A stretch of 19,332 nt of DNA from F23-B02 sp045599385 (GCA_045599385.1 JAZRVW010000004.1:1-19332), one strand, 5' to 3'. Counted from the first letter of the stretch, positions 1 through 8,094 are shown. The notes: generated by a model not told the origin, from the sequence alone. Translations and numbers: made by a program.

Positions 1-44
1 CAAAGCAGTTTTGAGCGAGAAATTTTACGTCCAGACAATATAAC

Positions 45-82
45 AAAAATCCGGCAATGCTGTCGCATTGTCGGATTTTTTT
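45..82. terminator. Bidirectional intrinsic terminator
   Basis: A 13-bp stem (45-60 with 65-78, one G-U pair, loop TGTC) is followed on the plus strand by a run of seven T. On the minus strand it is followed by TTTTTG. It lies 83 nt beyond the sortase stop and probably ends the leftward sortase transcript. The better T run on the plus strand suggests it also ends a rightward gene lying mostly left of the window. The rest of 1-164 shows no gene I can support. Confidence 0.75.
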
Positions 83-164
83 ATGAAGTATGGGCGGAAA
101 AGGGCCGTTCAAAACCTATTAATCCCTATGGCGCGCCGCCCTTGTGCAATGTCGGGAGTTTTGC

Positions 165-932
165 TTAATTTGCAGCGGGGATTTCCTCGATGAGTCTGCC
201 GAACACAAGGAAGCGCTGGGTGTTGTTGCCCTGAAGGCAGGTTGAAAGCGCTATGAATCTGTCGTTTTCATAGTCAAGCTCCACACCGTCGCGGAAATTG
301 GCGTTCTTGTCAAGGGTATGCATGATGCCGTCAAAAAACTTTTCAAGCTCCGCGGGATCCTTCATATCCTCGTTTGCAAGCAGATGTCTGTTGATATACG
401 GCGTGGCCGCAAAGACTTCATACACAAGTGCTCTGTCGGGCAGGAACACATAAATGTATTTATGCTCGGCAAAATACTGCGGATCAGCAAATTTGTTTAC
501 CTCCGCAAACATTCTGCCCGAACGGAGATTGTGACCGTAAATGACGGTAAGCGGGTCGGTAAAGTCCTTGCTGTTGTAATTTTCGGTGTAAATACAGCCG
601 CCGGAATAATACACACCTGCTTCGCTTCGCCTTACATAGAAGTTGTTATCCTCTTCGCTCTGAACGATGGGGTAGCTGACTTCCGTGCCGGGTATGTTTA
701 TCCAGGCGTATATTTCCTCGTTTATTCCCCAGAGCTCTTCGAAATCAACGGGAATTACGATTTTTTCCGAATCCAAGTCAATTTCCGTTTCGGTCCAGCT
801 GCCGCGGATTTCATCGCCGAGCTTTTCGCCCATGTAGTACTGATAAATATACCAGCCGCAGTAACCGATTACACAGAGAGCTGCGGCAATCAGAATTATC
901 AGAACTGCCCTCATGACTTTTCTCTTATCCAT
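165..932 (-). CDS. srtB: Class B sortase
   Basis: Membrane-bound cysteine transpeptidase that cleaves a sorting signal between T and the next residue and joins the protein to the cell-wall peptide. Residues 7-30 form an N-terminal membrane anchor and the catalytic domain follows on the outside. The catalytic triad is readable: H134 in YGHN, C232 in LSTC, and R240 eight residues later. The length of 255 aa, the long segment between H and C, and the YGHN context fit class B rather than class A. The start at 932 has AGGAG six bases upstream. The only gene on the same transcript is the 75-aa sorting-signal protein just upstream, which is its likely substrate. A perfect 19-bp hairpin separates the two and may lower sortase expression relative to substrate. 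Confident about the family; the substrate link is inferred from context. Confidence 0.93.
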   Translation of the reverse strand: MDKRKVMRAVLIILIAAALCVIGYCGWYIYQYYMGEKLGDEIRGSWTETEIDLDSEKIVIPVDFEELWGINEEIYAWINIPGTEVSYPIVQSEEDNNFYVRRSEAGVYYSGGCIYTENYNSKDFTDPLTVIYGHNLRSGRMFAEVNKFADPQYFAEHKYIYVFLPDRALVYEVFAATPYINRHLLANEDMKDPAELEKFFDGIMHTLDKNANFRDGVELDYENDRFIALSTCLQGNNTQRFLVFGRLIEEIPAAN

Positions 933-944
933 AGGTTTCTCCTA

Positions 945-985
945 AAAGCATAGCTCCATGACACAATGTCATGGAGCTATGCTTT
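945..985 (-). promoter_or_regulatory. Perfect 19-bp intergenic hairpin
   Basis: Arms 945-963 and 967-985 are exact reverse complements around a 3-nt loop. On the minus strand the stem lies 12 nt after the substrate stop codon and is followed by only TTTT before AGGAG, the sortase ribosome binding site. It can be read as a leaky terminator (attenuator), or as an RNA-stabilising or processing structure that sets the substrate-to-sortase ratio. Its closeness to the Shine-Dalgarno site could also limit sortase translation. The structure is certain from sequence; the role is inferred. Confidence 0.7.
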
Positions 986-997
986 GCCTTTGATAGC

Positions 998-1225
998 TTA
1001 CTTTTCGGTAATGAGCTTCTTGCCGCAGAAGAATGCGAGGCCAATTGCAAGAACTGCCGCAAATACAACCCAGTAGATGCTGCTGTTATCGCTGGTCTGA
1101 GGGGAGGGTTCATCAGGCTCCTCATCGCCGCCCTCGGGGCTGATAACGGGGTTCTTTGCAAAAGCAACGGTGCTCATTGCGAACATCAGAACAAGTATCA
1201 AAAGAATGGCTACGAACTTTTTCAT
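998..1225 (-). CDS. Miniature cell-wall sorting-signal protein
   Basis: 75-aa secreted precursor. Residues 1-23 are a signal peptide (MKK start, hydrophobic core, predicted cut after AFA). Residues 24-40 are acidic and proline-rich. SPQTS at 41-45 is the sorting motif, residues 50-67 a hydrophobic helix, and GKKLITEK the basic tail. This is the three-part layout of sortase substrates, with a (S/N)PxT-type motif like those used by some clostridial class B sortases, but with S instead of G after T. After both cuts only about 21 residues would remain. The start at 1225 is chosen over an in-frame ATG at 1240, because the GGAGG ribosome binding site overlaps that upstream ATG and sits correctly for 1225. 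It has its own promoter and precedes the class B sortase. The function of the anchored peptide is unknown. Confidence 0.85.
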   Translation of the reverse strand: MKKFVAILLILVLMFAMSTVAFAKNPVISPEGGDEEPDEPSPQTSDNSSIYWVVFAAVLAIGLAFFCGKKLITEK

Positions 1226-1270
1226 GTAAATTTCCTCCATTCACTATTCATATAATTATAATTACAATTT

Positions 1271-1299
1271 ATAATACACTATTATCATTTTAATTGCAA
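1271..1299 (-). promoter_or_regulatory. Promoter of the substrate-sortase pair
   Basis: Minus-strand -35 TTGCAA (1294-1299), 17-bp spacer, -10 TATTAT (1271-1276, five of six consensus bases). Predicted start of transcription is near 1264, giving a leader of about 38 nt before the start codon at 1225. It lies in the 92-base gap after the LCP gene, where I see no terminator, so read-through from the polysaccharide operon may add to it. Confidence 0.65.
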
Positions 1300-1317
1300 G
1301 ACATTTTTGCCGCATAT

Positions 1318-2403
1318 TTATTTCACGGGCAGATAGAAAAGCTCAATTATCATATCAAACAGCGCGTCTTCATCAATATAGTATTCCGCATGGCTGCCTT
1401 CGCCGAGTACCGATTCACCGGGCACCTTGAGAATTTCATCGGAGAAATCAAGGCTTACTGCCGTTTTGGCAAGGTAAACCATATCGGCTACACCAATGTT
1501 GGTAGTAACATTGTTGCTCACTCCGCGGTAAAGCTCGGGTATGGAGAAGGGGTCTTCCTTTGCGGAGCTGAGCGCCTTATGCACCAAAGCAAGAATAACC
1601 TGATTCTGCCTCTGCATACGCTCATTGTTGCCTTCAACTGTATGGTCTCTGTGGCGGAGGTATCGCTCTGTAAGGTTTCCCTTCAGAGTAACCTTCTGGC
1701 CTTCTACAAAGGGGCCGAAGGTTTTTGTTGCTGTTATTTCAACGCCGCCTACAAGGTCAACCAAATCAGAAATGCCGTCCATGTATATTGAACCGTAAGC
1801 AGGAATACCTATTCCGTGTAAAATTCCGGAAACCGCGTCAACGGTCAGTTCACAGCTTCGCTCGACACCGTCGCCGTAGCTGTAGGCAACCGCAAGCTGA
1901 GCTTCGGCAGGGCCGATATAGTTGCCCGCTTCATCAAGGAGCTTAATCTCGCACATTGCGTCACGGGATACTGCCAGCAGCGACATTTTTTCGTTCACGG
2001 GGTCAAGAATTACAAGAAGGTTTACATCGGACTGGTTGTTTCTGCCGTAGATTCCGTCAAACTCCTCTTTTTCTTTGTCATCTATGCCCATGAGCAGAAT
2101 TGTTGTTATCTGGTCATTGTAGCGGTAAAGCTTTCCGTTATAACGTATTGTACCGTTCTCCAGTACGTCGGCATTGTCGGAAACATCAATTCCGCTGCCG
2201 TCATCGGTCAAAGCGTTTTCGCCGATTTTCATCAGCACAAATACCGTGCCCGCCATGAGTACGGCTATGCCCACAATAACGCAGGCGATTATCAGCAGCA
2301 CTCTCGTGCCTTTACTTGTTTTTTTCTTTTCCGCAGAGGCTTCTGCCGATGTTTTCTCAGAATCCTCTCGGTCTTTTATTTCGTGAGTTCCATTTCTGCC
2401 CAT
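1318..2403 (-). CDS. LytR-CpsA-Psr (LCP) family wall-polymer transferase
   Basis: Family members transfer a lipid-linked polymer (teichoic acid or capsule) to peptidoglycan outside the membrane. The 361-aa protein has a 33-residue charged cytoplasmic head, one membrane helix (about 34-58), and an extracellular LCP domain from about 98. Family residues are visible: SD at 125-126, SRD at 146-148, and the arginine-rich stretch RHRDH (250-254) with R262 and R265, which binds the pyrophosphate of the lipid substrate. The start at 2403 overlaps the dehydratase by 28 nt and has AAGAAGG six bases upstream, so the two are translationally linked. Last gene of the polysaccharide operon, consistent with the final attachment step. 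Whether the polymer is capsule, teichoic acid or another glycan cannot be told. Confidence 0.92.
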   Translation of the reverse strand: MGRNGTHEIKDREDSEKTSAEASAEKKKTSKGTRVLLIIACVIVGIAVLMAGTVFVLMKIGENALTDDGSGIDVSDNADVLENGTIRYNGKLYRYNDQITTILLMGIDDKEKEEFDGIYGRNNQSDVNLLVILDPVNEKMSLLAVSRDAMCEIKLLDEAGNYIGPAEAQLAVAYSYGDGVERSCELTVDAVSGILHGIGIPAYGSIYMDGISDLVDLVGGVEITATKTFGPFVEGQKVTLKGNLTERYLRHRDHTVEGNNERMQRQNQVILALVHKALSSAKEDPFSIPELYRGVSNNVTTNIGVADMVYLAKTAVSLDFSDEILKVPGESVLGEGSHAEYYIDEDALFDMIIELFYLPVK

Positions 2404-4310
2404 GCGACGCCTTCTTTCTTATCGGCACTGACAACATGCTTTTTCTGAGGCATGTCCACTCTGTGATATGTAGGAACAATCTCTGCTATCTTTTCACGCA
2501 GAGCTTCTTCATCTGTTTCATCCATATCCTTGAGGGATAAAAGATTAACTGCAAAATCGGTTCTGTCAAATTCAATTTCATGGCCTATATAAATCAGGTC
2601 ATTATCGGTTTTCTGCATTCCCTCTCCGGAGAGCAGCAGCTCCTCATAGAGCTTTTCACCGGGACGCAGACCTGTATATACAACGGGAATATCCACATCA
2701 GGCTCAAGTCCCGAAAGCCGTATCATATTTCTTGCAAGGTCGTCGATACGCACCGGCTCGCCCATATCCAGAACAAAAATCTCGCCGCCTTTTGCATAGG
2801 CTCCGGCCTGGAAAATAAGCTGAACCGCTTCGGGAATAGTCATAAAGTATCGGATAACGTTTTTATCCGTGACGGTGACGGGACCGCCGTTCTTTATCTG
2901 CTGACGGAACAGAGGAATTACACTTCCCGCAGAGCCGAGAACATTGCCGAAGCGCACCGCCACATATTCCGTATCGGAGCATTCGTTCCACATCTGCACA
3001 ATCATCTCGCAAATGCGCTTTGAGGCACCCATAACATTGGTGGGGTTGACCGCCTTGTCAGTAGAGATAAGAATAAATCTGCCCGTTCCGTTAAGTGCCG
3101 CCGCCTTTGCCACATTGTAGGTGCCGAACACGTTATTCTTAATTGCCTCGAAGGGAGACCCCTCCATGAGAGGCACATGCTTATGAGCTGCCGCATGGCA
3201 CACCAGGTCGGGCTTGTACTTCTCAAAGATATTGAACACTCTTCTGTAATCGCGCACTGAGCCAATCAGTACCTTAAGGTCAAGCTCGGGGTGACTGCGC
3301 ATAAGCTCCATCTGAAGACTGTAGGCATTGTTTTCGTATATATCGAAAATGATAAGACGTTCGGGTTTAAGCTCCGCTGCCTGACGGCAAAGCTCACTGC
3401 CTATACTTCCGCCGCCGCCGGTTACAAGGACAGTTTTACCTGTTATATAGCCTGCAACCTCCTCAAGATTTATCTTGACGATATCACGTCCGAGAAGGTC
3501 CTCAATGTCAACCTCGCGTATTTTCTGAATGCTGACCTCGCCGTTTGCCAGCTGGTATATTCCCGGCAGAGTGCGCAGACTGCAGCCTGTCTTCTGACAG
3601 ATTTCCAGAATATCAAGCTTCTGGCGTCGGCTTGCGGAAGGAATCGCAATAACGATTTCCTCAACCTTGTACTTTTCCGCAGCATCAATTATTGCTTCCT
3701 TGCCGCCTACTACCTTTACACCGTAAATATAGTTTCCGCGTTTGGAATGGTCATCATCAATAATGCAGACAACCTTGTTTTTCGAGTGTGCGCTGTAGGA
3801 AAACTCACGCAGAACGGTGGCTCCTGCCTGTCCGCCGCCTATAAGCATTGTCCGCTTTTGTCCATTTCCGCTCATGCCCGCCTTATATCTGCGTATCCCG
3901 CGGTAAGCGAATCGGAGAAGTCCGCAGAACATGACGAGAAGCATTGTGAATATAATCGGGAAGCTGCGCGGCATATCCGTATTAAACATGTGCATGACAA
4001 ATTCCATCAGCACCGTTGTTGTAAACGACGCAAGAGCTACACGAACAAGCTCGGATATGCTTGCAAACTCCCACAGGCTGTTATAGAGCTTGAACACCGC
4101 AAAAACAGGCACAACGCATACCATCGCCATTATTTGCACTTCAAAAAGATTGGCATAAAACACGCTGTTTTTAAGTATTTCAAGGTCAAGCTCAAATCTT
4201 ACAAAAAGTGCAAGAAACGCTGCAGCGTATGCAAACAGCAGATCGCATAGGATTAAAACGGTAACCCTGACAATCTTTTGTCTGTTTAGGTCTTTAATTG
4301 CAGATTTCAT
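2376..4310 (-). CDS. CapD/PglF-type nucleotide-sugar 4,6-dehydratase, membrane form
   Basis: Probably converts UDP-GlcNAc to a 4-keto-6-deoxy intermediate, the first step to diamino-dideoxy sugars used in surface glycans. The 644 aa include four hydrophobic helices (about 15-37, 57-74, 90-107, 116-134), a first Rossmann-like domain starting with GGGQAGA (158-164), and a second NAD-binding domain with TGGGGSIG (297-304). The active site reads STDKA (416-420) and MGASK (427-431). Met stands where short-chain dehydrogenases have the Tyr of YxxxK, as known for the large WbpM/PglF-type dehydratases. The start codon overlaps the upstream kinase stop (ATGA at 4307-4310). It is the only sugar-modifying enzyme of the operon. 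UDP-GlcNAc as substrate is inferred from the family. Confidence 0.92.
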   Translation of the reverse strand: MKSAIKDLNRQKIVRVTVLILCDLLFAYAAAFLALFVRFELDLEILKNSVFYANLFEVQIMAMVCVVPVFAVFKLYNSLWEFASISELVRVALASFTTTVLMEFVMHMFNTDMPRSFPIIFTMLLVMFCGLLRFAYRGIRRYKAGMSGNGQKRTMLIGGGQAGATVLREFSYSAHSKNKVVCIIDDDHSKRGNYIYGVKVVGGKEAIIDAAEKYKVEEIVIAIPSASRRQKLDILEICQKTGCSLRTLPGIYQLANGEVSIQKIREVDIEDLLGRDIVKINLEEVAGYITGKTVLVTGGGGSIGSELCRQAAELKPERLIIFDIYENNAYSLQMELMRSHPELDLKVLIGSVRDYRRVFNIFEKYKPDLVCHAAAHKHVPLMEGSPFEAIKNNVFGTYNVAKAAALNGTGRFILISTDKAVNPTNVMGASKRICEMIVQMWNECSDTEYVAVRFGNVLGSAGSVIPLFRQQIKNGGPVTVTDKNVIRYFMTIPEAVQLIFQAGAYAKGGEIFVLDMGEPVRIDDLARNMIRLSGLEPDVDIPVVYTGLRPGEKLYEELLLSGEGMQKTDNDLIYIGHEIEFDRTDFAVNLLSLKDMDETDEEALREKIAEIVPTYHRVDMPQKKHVVSADKKEGVAWAEMELTK

Positions 4311-5773
4311 CCTTCATCACCTGAATCGGTATCGCCGTAACCGTATTTTTTGCCGTAACCGTAGCCATATCCGTAACCATAACCGTAACCGTAGCCGTAG
4401 CCGTAGCCATAGCCATAACCGTAGCCGCCGGAGACCCTGCTGGAGTAGGAGTTCAGCAGATAACCTATAACGGGCACTCCGCTTTCATTGATTCGTTTAA
4501 GGCTTTCAATTACGGCTTCCTTGCTTGCGTAGTTCTGCTTAATAACCATGAGCGCACAGTCCACATACTCCGACAGCTCCTCGGCATCGGAGAGCAGAGA
4601 GCAGGGCGGCGTATCCACAAGAATGTAATCGTATTTTTTCTTGAGCTTCTCGATTATTTCTCCGAATCTCTCGGTTGCAATCAGCTCGCTCATCTCAGTG
4701 GTTGCTTTGCCTGCATAAAGGACATCAATTGCTTCGTCTTCCAGCGTGTGAATATAAGGCTCGCACTCGGCACCGTTGCATACAATTTCCGAAATGCCGG
4801 GGCATTCCTCTACATTCATCATTCTGTAAAGAGACGGATTTCTGAGATCGCAGTCAACAAGCAGTATTTTACGGTGGATTTTTGCAAGAGAAACCGCCAT
4901 GTTGAAGGCAACGGTGGTCTTTCCCTCGCCGCTTGCAGAGCTGCACACCATGAGGGTTTTTCTTTCCTTTTCCCTCAGATGCTTATCAACGCGCACTGAA
5001 AGAGTCTTGAAGGACTCCTTATAGTTAAGGTCACTTATCTTATTTACATTGATTTTATAATTGTCAGTTCTGTTGCTTCTGCGCTTTATATTGACTGTGG
5101 GCAGCGAGCCGAGATATCGGACATTGGTTGTACGCGTCAGGTCCTCTCTGCCCATTACTGTCGCCTTTGTAAAGCCGTAAAACATAATCAGGGCAAGGCC
5201 GGCGCACGCACCGATAAGCGCTCCCTTTTTTGCGCCGCTTTTCCAGTCGGGATAATTGTCCGGTTCAGAAGGAACACCGGTTTCATCAATAATCATCAGT
5301 TCTGTGGGACCGACAACATATTCCGAAACGCTCGGATAATTCTTTACTACCGATTGGAGAACCGCATAGCAGAACTTGGGGTCCCCGCCTGTTACGCTGA
5401 GTTTTATCAGGTTTACATTCTCCACAGCTTCTGCGCGAATGGCAGGCAGGTAATCACACCCAACATCTGCCTTCACAAGCTCGCTCAGAATGCCGCTTTG
5501 AAGAATGTTCGGAAAGGTTTTTGCAATCTGTTCTGCCGCCGCAACATTATACTGTGTAACAACTGCCTGAGCGTCATTACTTGTATAGACGGTAAAGGTT
5601 TCGGAGGCTGTGTACTGAGGGCTGTATCGGCTCCATGACCTGTAGCCGAAAACGGCGCTGAATATTAGTGTCAGCAGCAGCGCTATCCACCACAGCCGTT
5701 TCAGGCCGCGGAAAAACATTGACGTTATTCTCGCAACAGAAAGCGCGGGTTTTTTATGATTTTCACTGCTCAT
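4307..5773 (-). CDS. Wzz/BY-kinase fusion with (YG)12 tail
   Basis: Chain-length regulator fused to a bacterial tyrosine autokinase, 488 aa. Residues 27-46 and 184-205 are membrane helices framing an extracellular Wzz-type segment. The cytoplasmic kinase has Walker A SGEGKTT (281-287), Walker A' LLVDCDLRNP (304-313) and Walker B ILVDTPP (384-390). The tail holds twelve consecutive Tyr-Gly dipeptides (451-474), then KK and YGYG, making 14 tyrosines, before an acidic end. In Gram-positive CpsC/CpsD systems the two domains are usually separate proteins; here they are fused as in Wzc. Start 5773 overlaps the stop of the other kinase by ATGA. Autophosphorylation of the tail, reversed by the CpsB-like phosphatase, is the expected cycle. 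A run this regular is more than a normal tyrosine cluster and could change length in 6-base steps. Confidence 0.93.
   Translation of the reverse strand: MSSENHKKPALSVARITSMFFRGLKRLWWIALLLTLIFSAVFGYRSWSRYSPQYTASETFTVYTSNDAQAVVTQYNVAAAEQIAKTFPNILQSGILSELVKADVGCDYLPAIRAEAVENVNLIKLSVTGGDPKFCYAVLQSVVKNYPSVSEYVVGPTELMIIDETGVPSEPDNYPDWKSGAKKGALIGACAGLALIMFYGFTKATVMGREDLTRTTNVRYLGSLPTVNIKRRSNRTDNYKINVNKISDLNYKESFKTLSVRVDKHLREKERKTLMVCSSASGEGKTTVAFNMAVSLAKIHRKILLVDCDLRNPSLYRMMNVEECPGISEIVCNGAECEPYIHTLEDEAIDVLYAGKATTEMSELIATERFGEIIEKLKKKYDYILVDTPPCSLLSDAEELSEYVDCALMVIKQNYASKEAVIESLKRINESGVPVIGYLLNSYSSRVSGGYGYGYGYGYGYGYGYGYGYGYGYGKKYGYGDTDSGDEG
4352..4423 (-). repeat. Coding repeat, 12 Tyr-Gly dipeptides
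   Basis: Twelve tandem 6-base units encode Tyr-Gly, using both Tyr codons and three Gly codons (GGC, GGT, GGA). The codon variation means it is not a perfect DNA microsatellite and was at least partly kept by selection on the protein. Loss or gain of units would stay in frame and alter the number of phosphorylatable tyrosines. Confidence 0.9.
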
Positions 5774-7260
5774 TTGCCGCTGCCCTCCGTTTTGCTTTCG
5801 CCGCGTCTGTGGCCGTAGCCGTACTTATCGTAGCCGTATTTCTTGTATCGATGCTTGCCATAGCCGTACTTGCCGCCTGTACCGTAGCTGTAATTATCGC
5901 TGAAGTCTGCTGCACGCACATTGTTGAATACACAGCCGAGAAGCTTTGCACCGGTTCCCTCAATAATGTCAATGGCATCGTTTATTACTCTTGTGGGGGT
6001 TTCGTCCTGTCTTACAACAAGAATTGCCGCATCTATCATATCGCAGAGGTATTCCGCGTCGGGACTTACGGCCATAGGCGGAGTGTCGATGATAACCACA
6101 TCAACATTCTTTGTGGCCTGCTCAATAAGATCTCTCATATTCTGACTGCTGAGATATTCTGTGGAACGGTCGGAGCCTTTTCTTCCCAGAATCAGTCCGA
6201 TATGATGTTCCTTATCACTGATGAGAGTCTGTGCCAGCGTTGCCTTGCCTGCGACAAACTCGGTTATGGTTTTGTAATCCTCATTTTTATAATTCAGTAT
6301 TTTATGGATTGCGGGCTTTTTCATATCGCCGTCAATCAGGAGCACGCTTTTCTTCTTTCCTGTCATTGCAAGCGCAAGATTAACGGCAATTGTACTCTTG
6401 CCCTCATTCTCGTGAACTGAGGTGATCATAAGGGTTTTGAGGTTTTCCTTACGCATATGATAATCCACTCTGGTGCGAAGCTTTTTATAGGTTTCAACAA
6501 AAGCAAAGCCCGTAGTCGGATTTGAAATCAGAATCGTTTTCTTTTTGCGGTCGAAAAGTTCCTTGAAAGATTTGCGCTTACGTTCATGGCTTATGGTGGC
6601 AAGCAGCTTGGTGTCGAGCTTTTCTTCAACCTCTTCCATGGATTTTACCGTATCTCGCAGATACACTCTCATGCACAGCCACGCTGCCGTTGCCACAGCG
6701 GCGGCGGCACCCGCTATTTTTGCATATTTCACCGCGCCGGACGAGTTAACAGGTGCAACCGGCACCGAAGGATTCTGAAGTATATCAAGAGAAACATTGT
6801 TCAGAATGGTTTCAGCAAGCTCTTCATAGTTTGCAAGAACCGCCTTTGTTATGAGGAAAGCATCTCTCGGTGTATTTGAGGACACTGTCATTTCCAGCAG
6901 ATTGGTTTCATTTATAACAGTCGCTTCAATATTTCCTTTGGCGCTGTCTGACCCCATCTCCTCGGCAACATATTTGTTCATGGTGTCACTCTTGAGTATC
7001 TGGGAAAAGGAGCCTGCAAGGCTTTTTGCTGCGCTGAGGTTTGAGTATACCGAGTTTGCTCCGTCGCGCACGGATACGACAAATGTTGTTTTTGTGCGGT
7101 ACTCAGGAGTATAGAAAGCGGAGCTTGCCACATAGGTACAGGAAGCTGCAATAATCGCAACCAGAATTATCACCCAGAACTTGCGCAAGAGCTCCCACAG
7201 CATGAGCATGGGGTGAATCGGCCTGTCCTGATTTTCAATTTCAATTATTTTTTCGTCCAT
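5770..7260 (-). CDS. Wzz/BY-kinase fusion with Lys/Tyr-rich tail
   Basis: Second fused polysaccharide co-polymerase and tyrosine autokinase, 496 aa, upstream of the (YG)12 kinase. Membrane helices at about 28-49 and 180-198 frame the extracellular segment. The kinase has Walker A ENEGKST (284-290), with EN in place of the more usual PG of family members, Walker A' LLIDGDMKKP (307-316) and Walker B VVIIDTPP (388-395). The tail (457-482) carries nine tyrosines in a basic setting (KYGYG, RYKKYGYDKYGYG), unlike the neutral-acidic tail of the neighbour. Start 7260 has GAGGTG eight bases upstream and follows the Ig-like gene by 12 nt. Both proteins keep all nucleotide-binding motifs, so both are probably active. 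They may form mixed oligomers or act on different steps. Confidence 0.93.
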   Translation of the reverse strand: MDEKIIEIENQDRPIHPMLMLWELLRKFWVIILVAIIAASCTYVASSAFYTPEYRTKTTFVVSVRDGANSVYSNLSAAKSLAGSFSQILKSDTMNKYVAEEMGSDSAKGNIEATVINETNLLEMTVSSNTPRDAFLITKAVLANYEELAETILNNVSLDILQNPSVPVAPVNSSGAVKYAKIAGAAAAVATAAWLCMRVYLRDTVKSMEEVEEKLDTKLLATISHERKRKSFKELFDRKKKTILISNPTTGFAFVETYKKLRTRVDYHMRKENLKTLMITSVHENEGKSTIAVNLALAMTGKKKSVLLIDGDMKKPAIHKILNYKNEDYKTITEFVAGKATLAQTLISDKEHHIGLILGRKGSDRSTEYLSSQNMRDLIEQATKNVDVVIIDTPPMAVSPDAEYLCDMIDAAILVVRQDETPTRVINDAIDIIEGTGAKLLGCVFNNVRAADFSDNYSYGTGGKYGYGKHRYKKYGYDKYGYGHRRGESKTEGSGK

Positions 7261-7272
7261 ACCGTTTTCACC

Positions 7273-8094
7273 TCACTCCACAACAACAATCAGCCTTGTG
7301 TGACTTTGAGAACTGCCGTAGCCCGTCGAATAAGTCACGGTATAGGTGCCGGGAACACCGGTATCTACGTCGGATTCGATTTTGACCCCGCTTATATTGG
7401 TTGTTACAGCTCCTCCTGAGGAGTAGCTCACAAAATATTTCTCAGGGCTGAACTCGGTGCCCACGGGAACATATACAAGATACTGGCTGAGCTGAATGTT
7501 TGCGGGATTCGGTTCTTCGCTTGTCACCTCAACTTTTACTGTGAGGTGGGCGGTATCGCCCTTGCTGTTTGTCACTCTCAGCTCCACAGTGTGTTCGCCT
7601 ACTGTGTCAATATTTGTACTGTCCTCAAGTGAATACATAACCTTGCGGGTGATGTCGCCGTCAAACATATCTGAAGCATTGATGCAATTCAGTATATCAA
7701 CGGTCCTTGAATGTCTGAACACAAGAGGGTGAGTCACCTCAAACGCAGGTGCTTTATAGTCGGTATAGCACACAGTACGCTCTGCACGGCTCATATGGTT
7801 TTTGGAATCAAAGGCAACGTATGTAACCTTGCATTTGTTTCCGTTAATGAGATTAGAGGTGCTTTCAACCAGCAGAGAATCCGTCACATCTCCGTCCTCA
7901 GGATCCATAGCGGTAACGCCCTCGAGCAGTTCTTCATCGGTTGCGTCAGTTGTTATATACAGAATCTGCTCGTCAAAGCTAATAATCGGGCATTCGGAGC
8001 TTGCCGTGGTGTGCTGATAAAATACGTATGCTGCAACAAGAGCTATTGCCAGAACCGCAAGCAGAATCAGCAGGATAATATTTATTCTCTTCAT
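7273..8094 (-). CDS. Membrane-anchored Ig-like (DUF5011-like) surface protein
   Basis: 273 aa: residues 5-25 are an uncleaved-looking signal anchor (no lipobox Cys) and the rest is predicted extracellular. Three beta-rich repeats can be traced, about 36-112, 114-192 and 195-273. The first two contain DPEDGDVT (64-71) and DMFDGDIT (142-149), and ends such as VGEHTVELRVTNSKG and VPGTYTVTYS are typical of DUF5011/HYR/cadherin-like modules. No catalytic motif is visible. It lies 14 nt after the phosphatase gene and 12 nt before the first kinase, with GAGGT seven bases upstream of its start. Its place in the operon suggests an extracellular partner or glycan-binding sensor for the Wzz/kinase complex; this is inference. 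Confident of the domain type, not of its role. Confidence 0.8.
   Translation of the reverse strand: MKRINIILLILLAVLAIALVAAYVFYQHTTASSECPIISFDEQILYITTDATDEELLEGVTAMDPEDGDVTDSLLVESTSNLINGNKCKVTYVAFDSKNHMSRAERTVCYTDYKAPAFEVTHPLVFRHSRTVDILNCINASDMFDGDITRKVMYSLEDSTNIDTVGEHTVELRVTNSKGDTAHLTVKVEVTSEEPNPANIQLSQYLVYVPVGTEFSPEKYFVSYSSGGAVTTNISGVKIESDVDTGVPGTYTVTYSTGYGSSQSHTRLIVVVE

Noticed and set aside
2..43. Thirteen open codons on the plus strand ending in TAA one base before the terminator at 45-82
   Set aside because: It could be the 3' end of a rightward gene, and the better T run on that strand fits this, but 13 codons are too few to identify or confirm a gene.
3291..4250. 319-codon plus-strand open frame opposite the dehydratase
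   Set aside because: Antisense to a well-supported gene, no recognisable motif, no ribosome binding site.
4334..4430. YG repeat DNA as a CRISPR or satellite array
   Set aside because: Units are 6 bases, degenerate at codon third positions and inside a coding frame, so it is a protein repeat.
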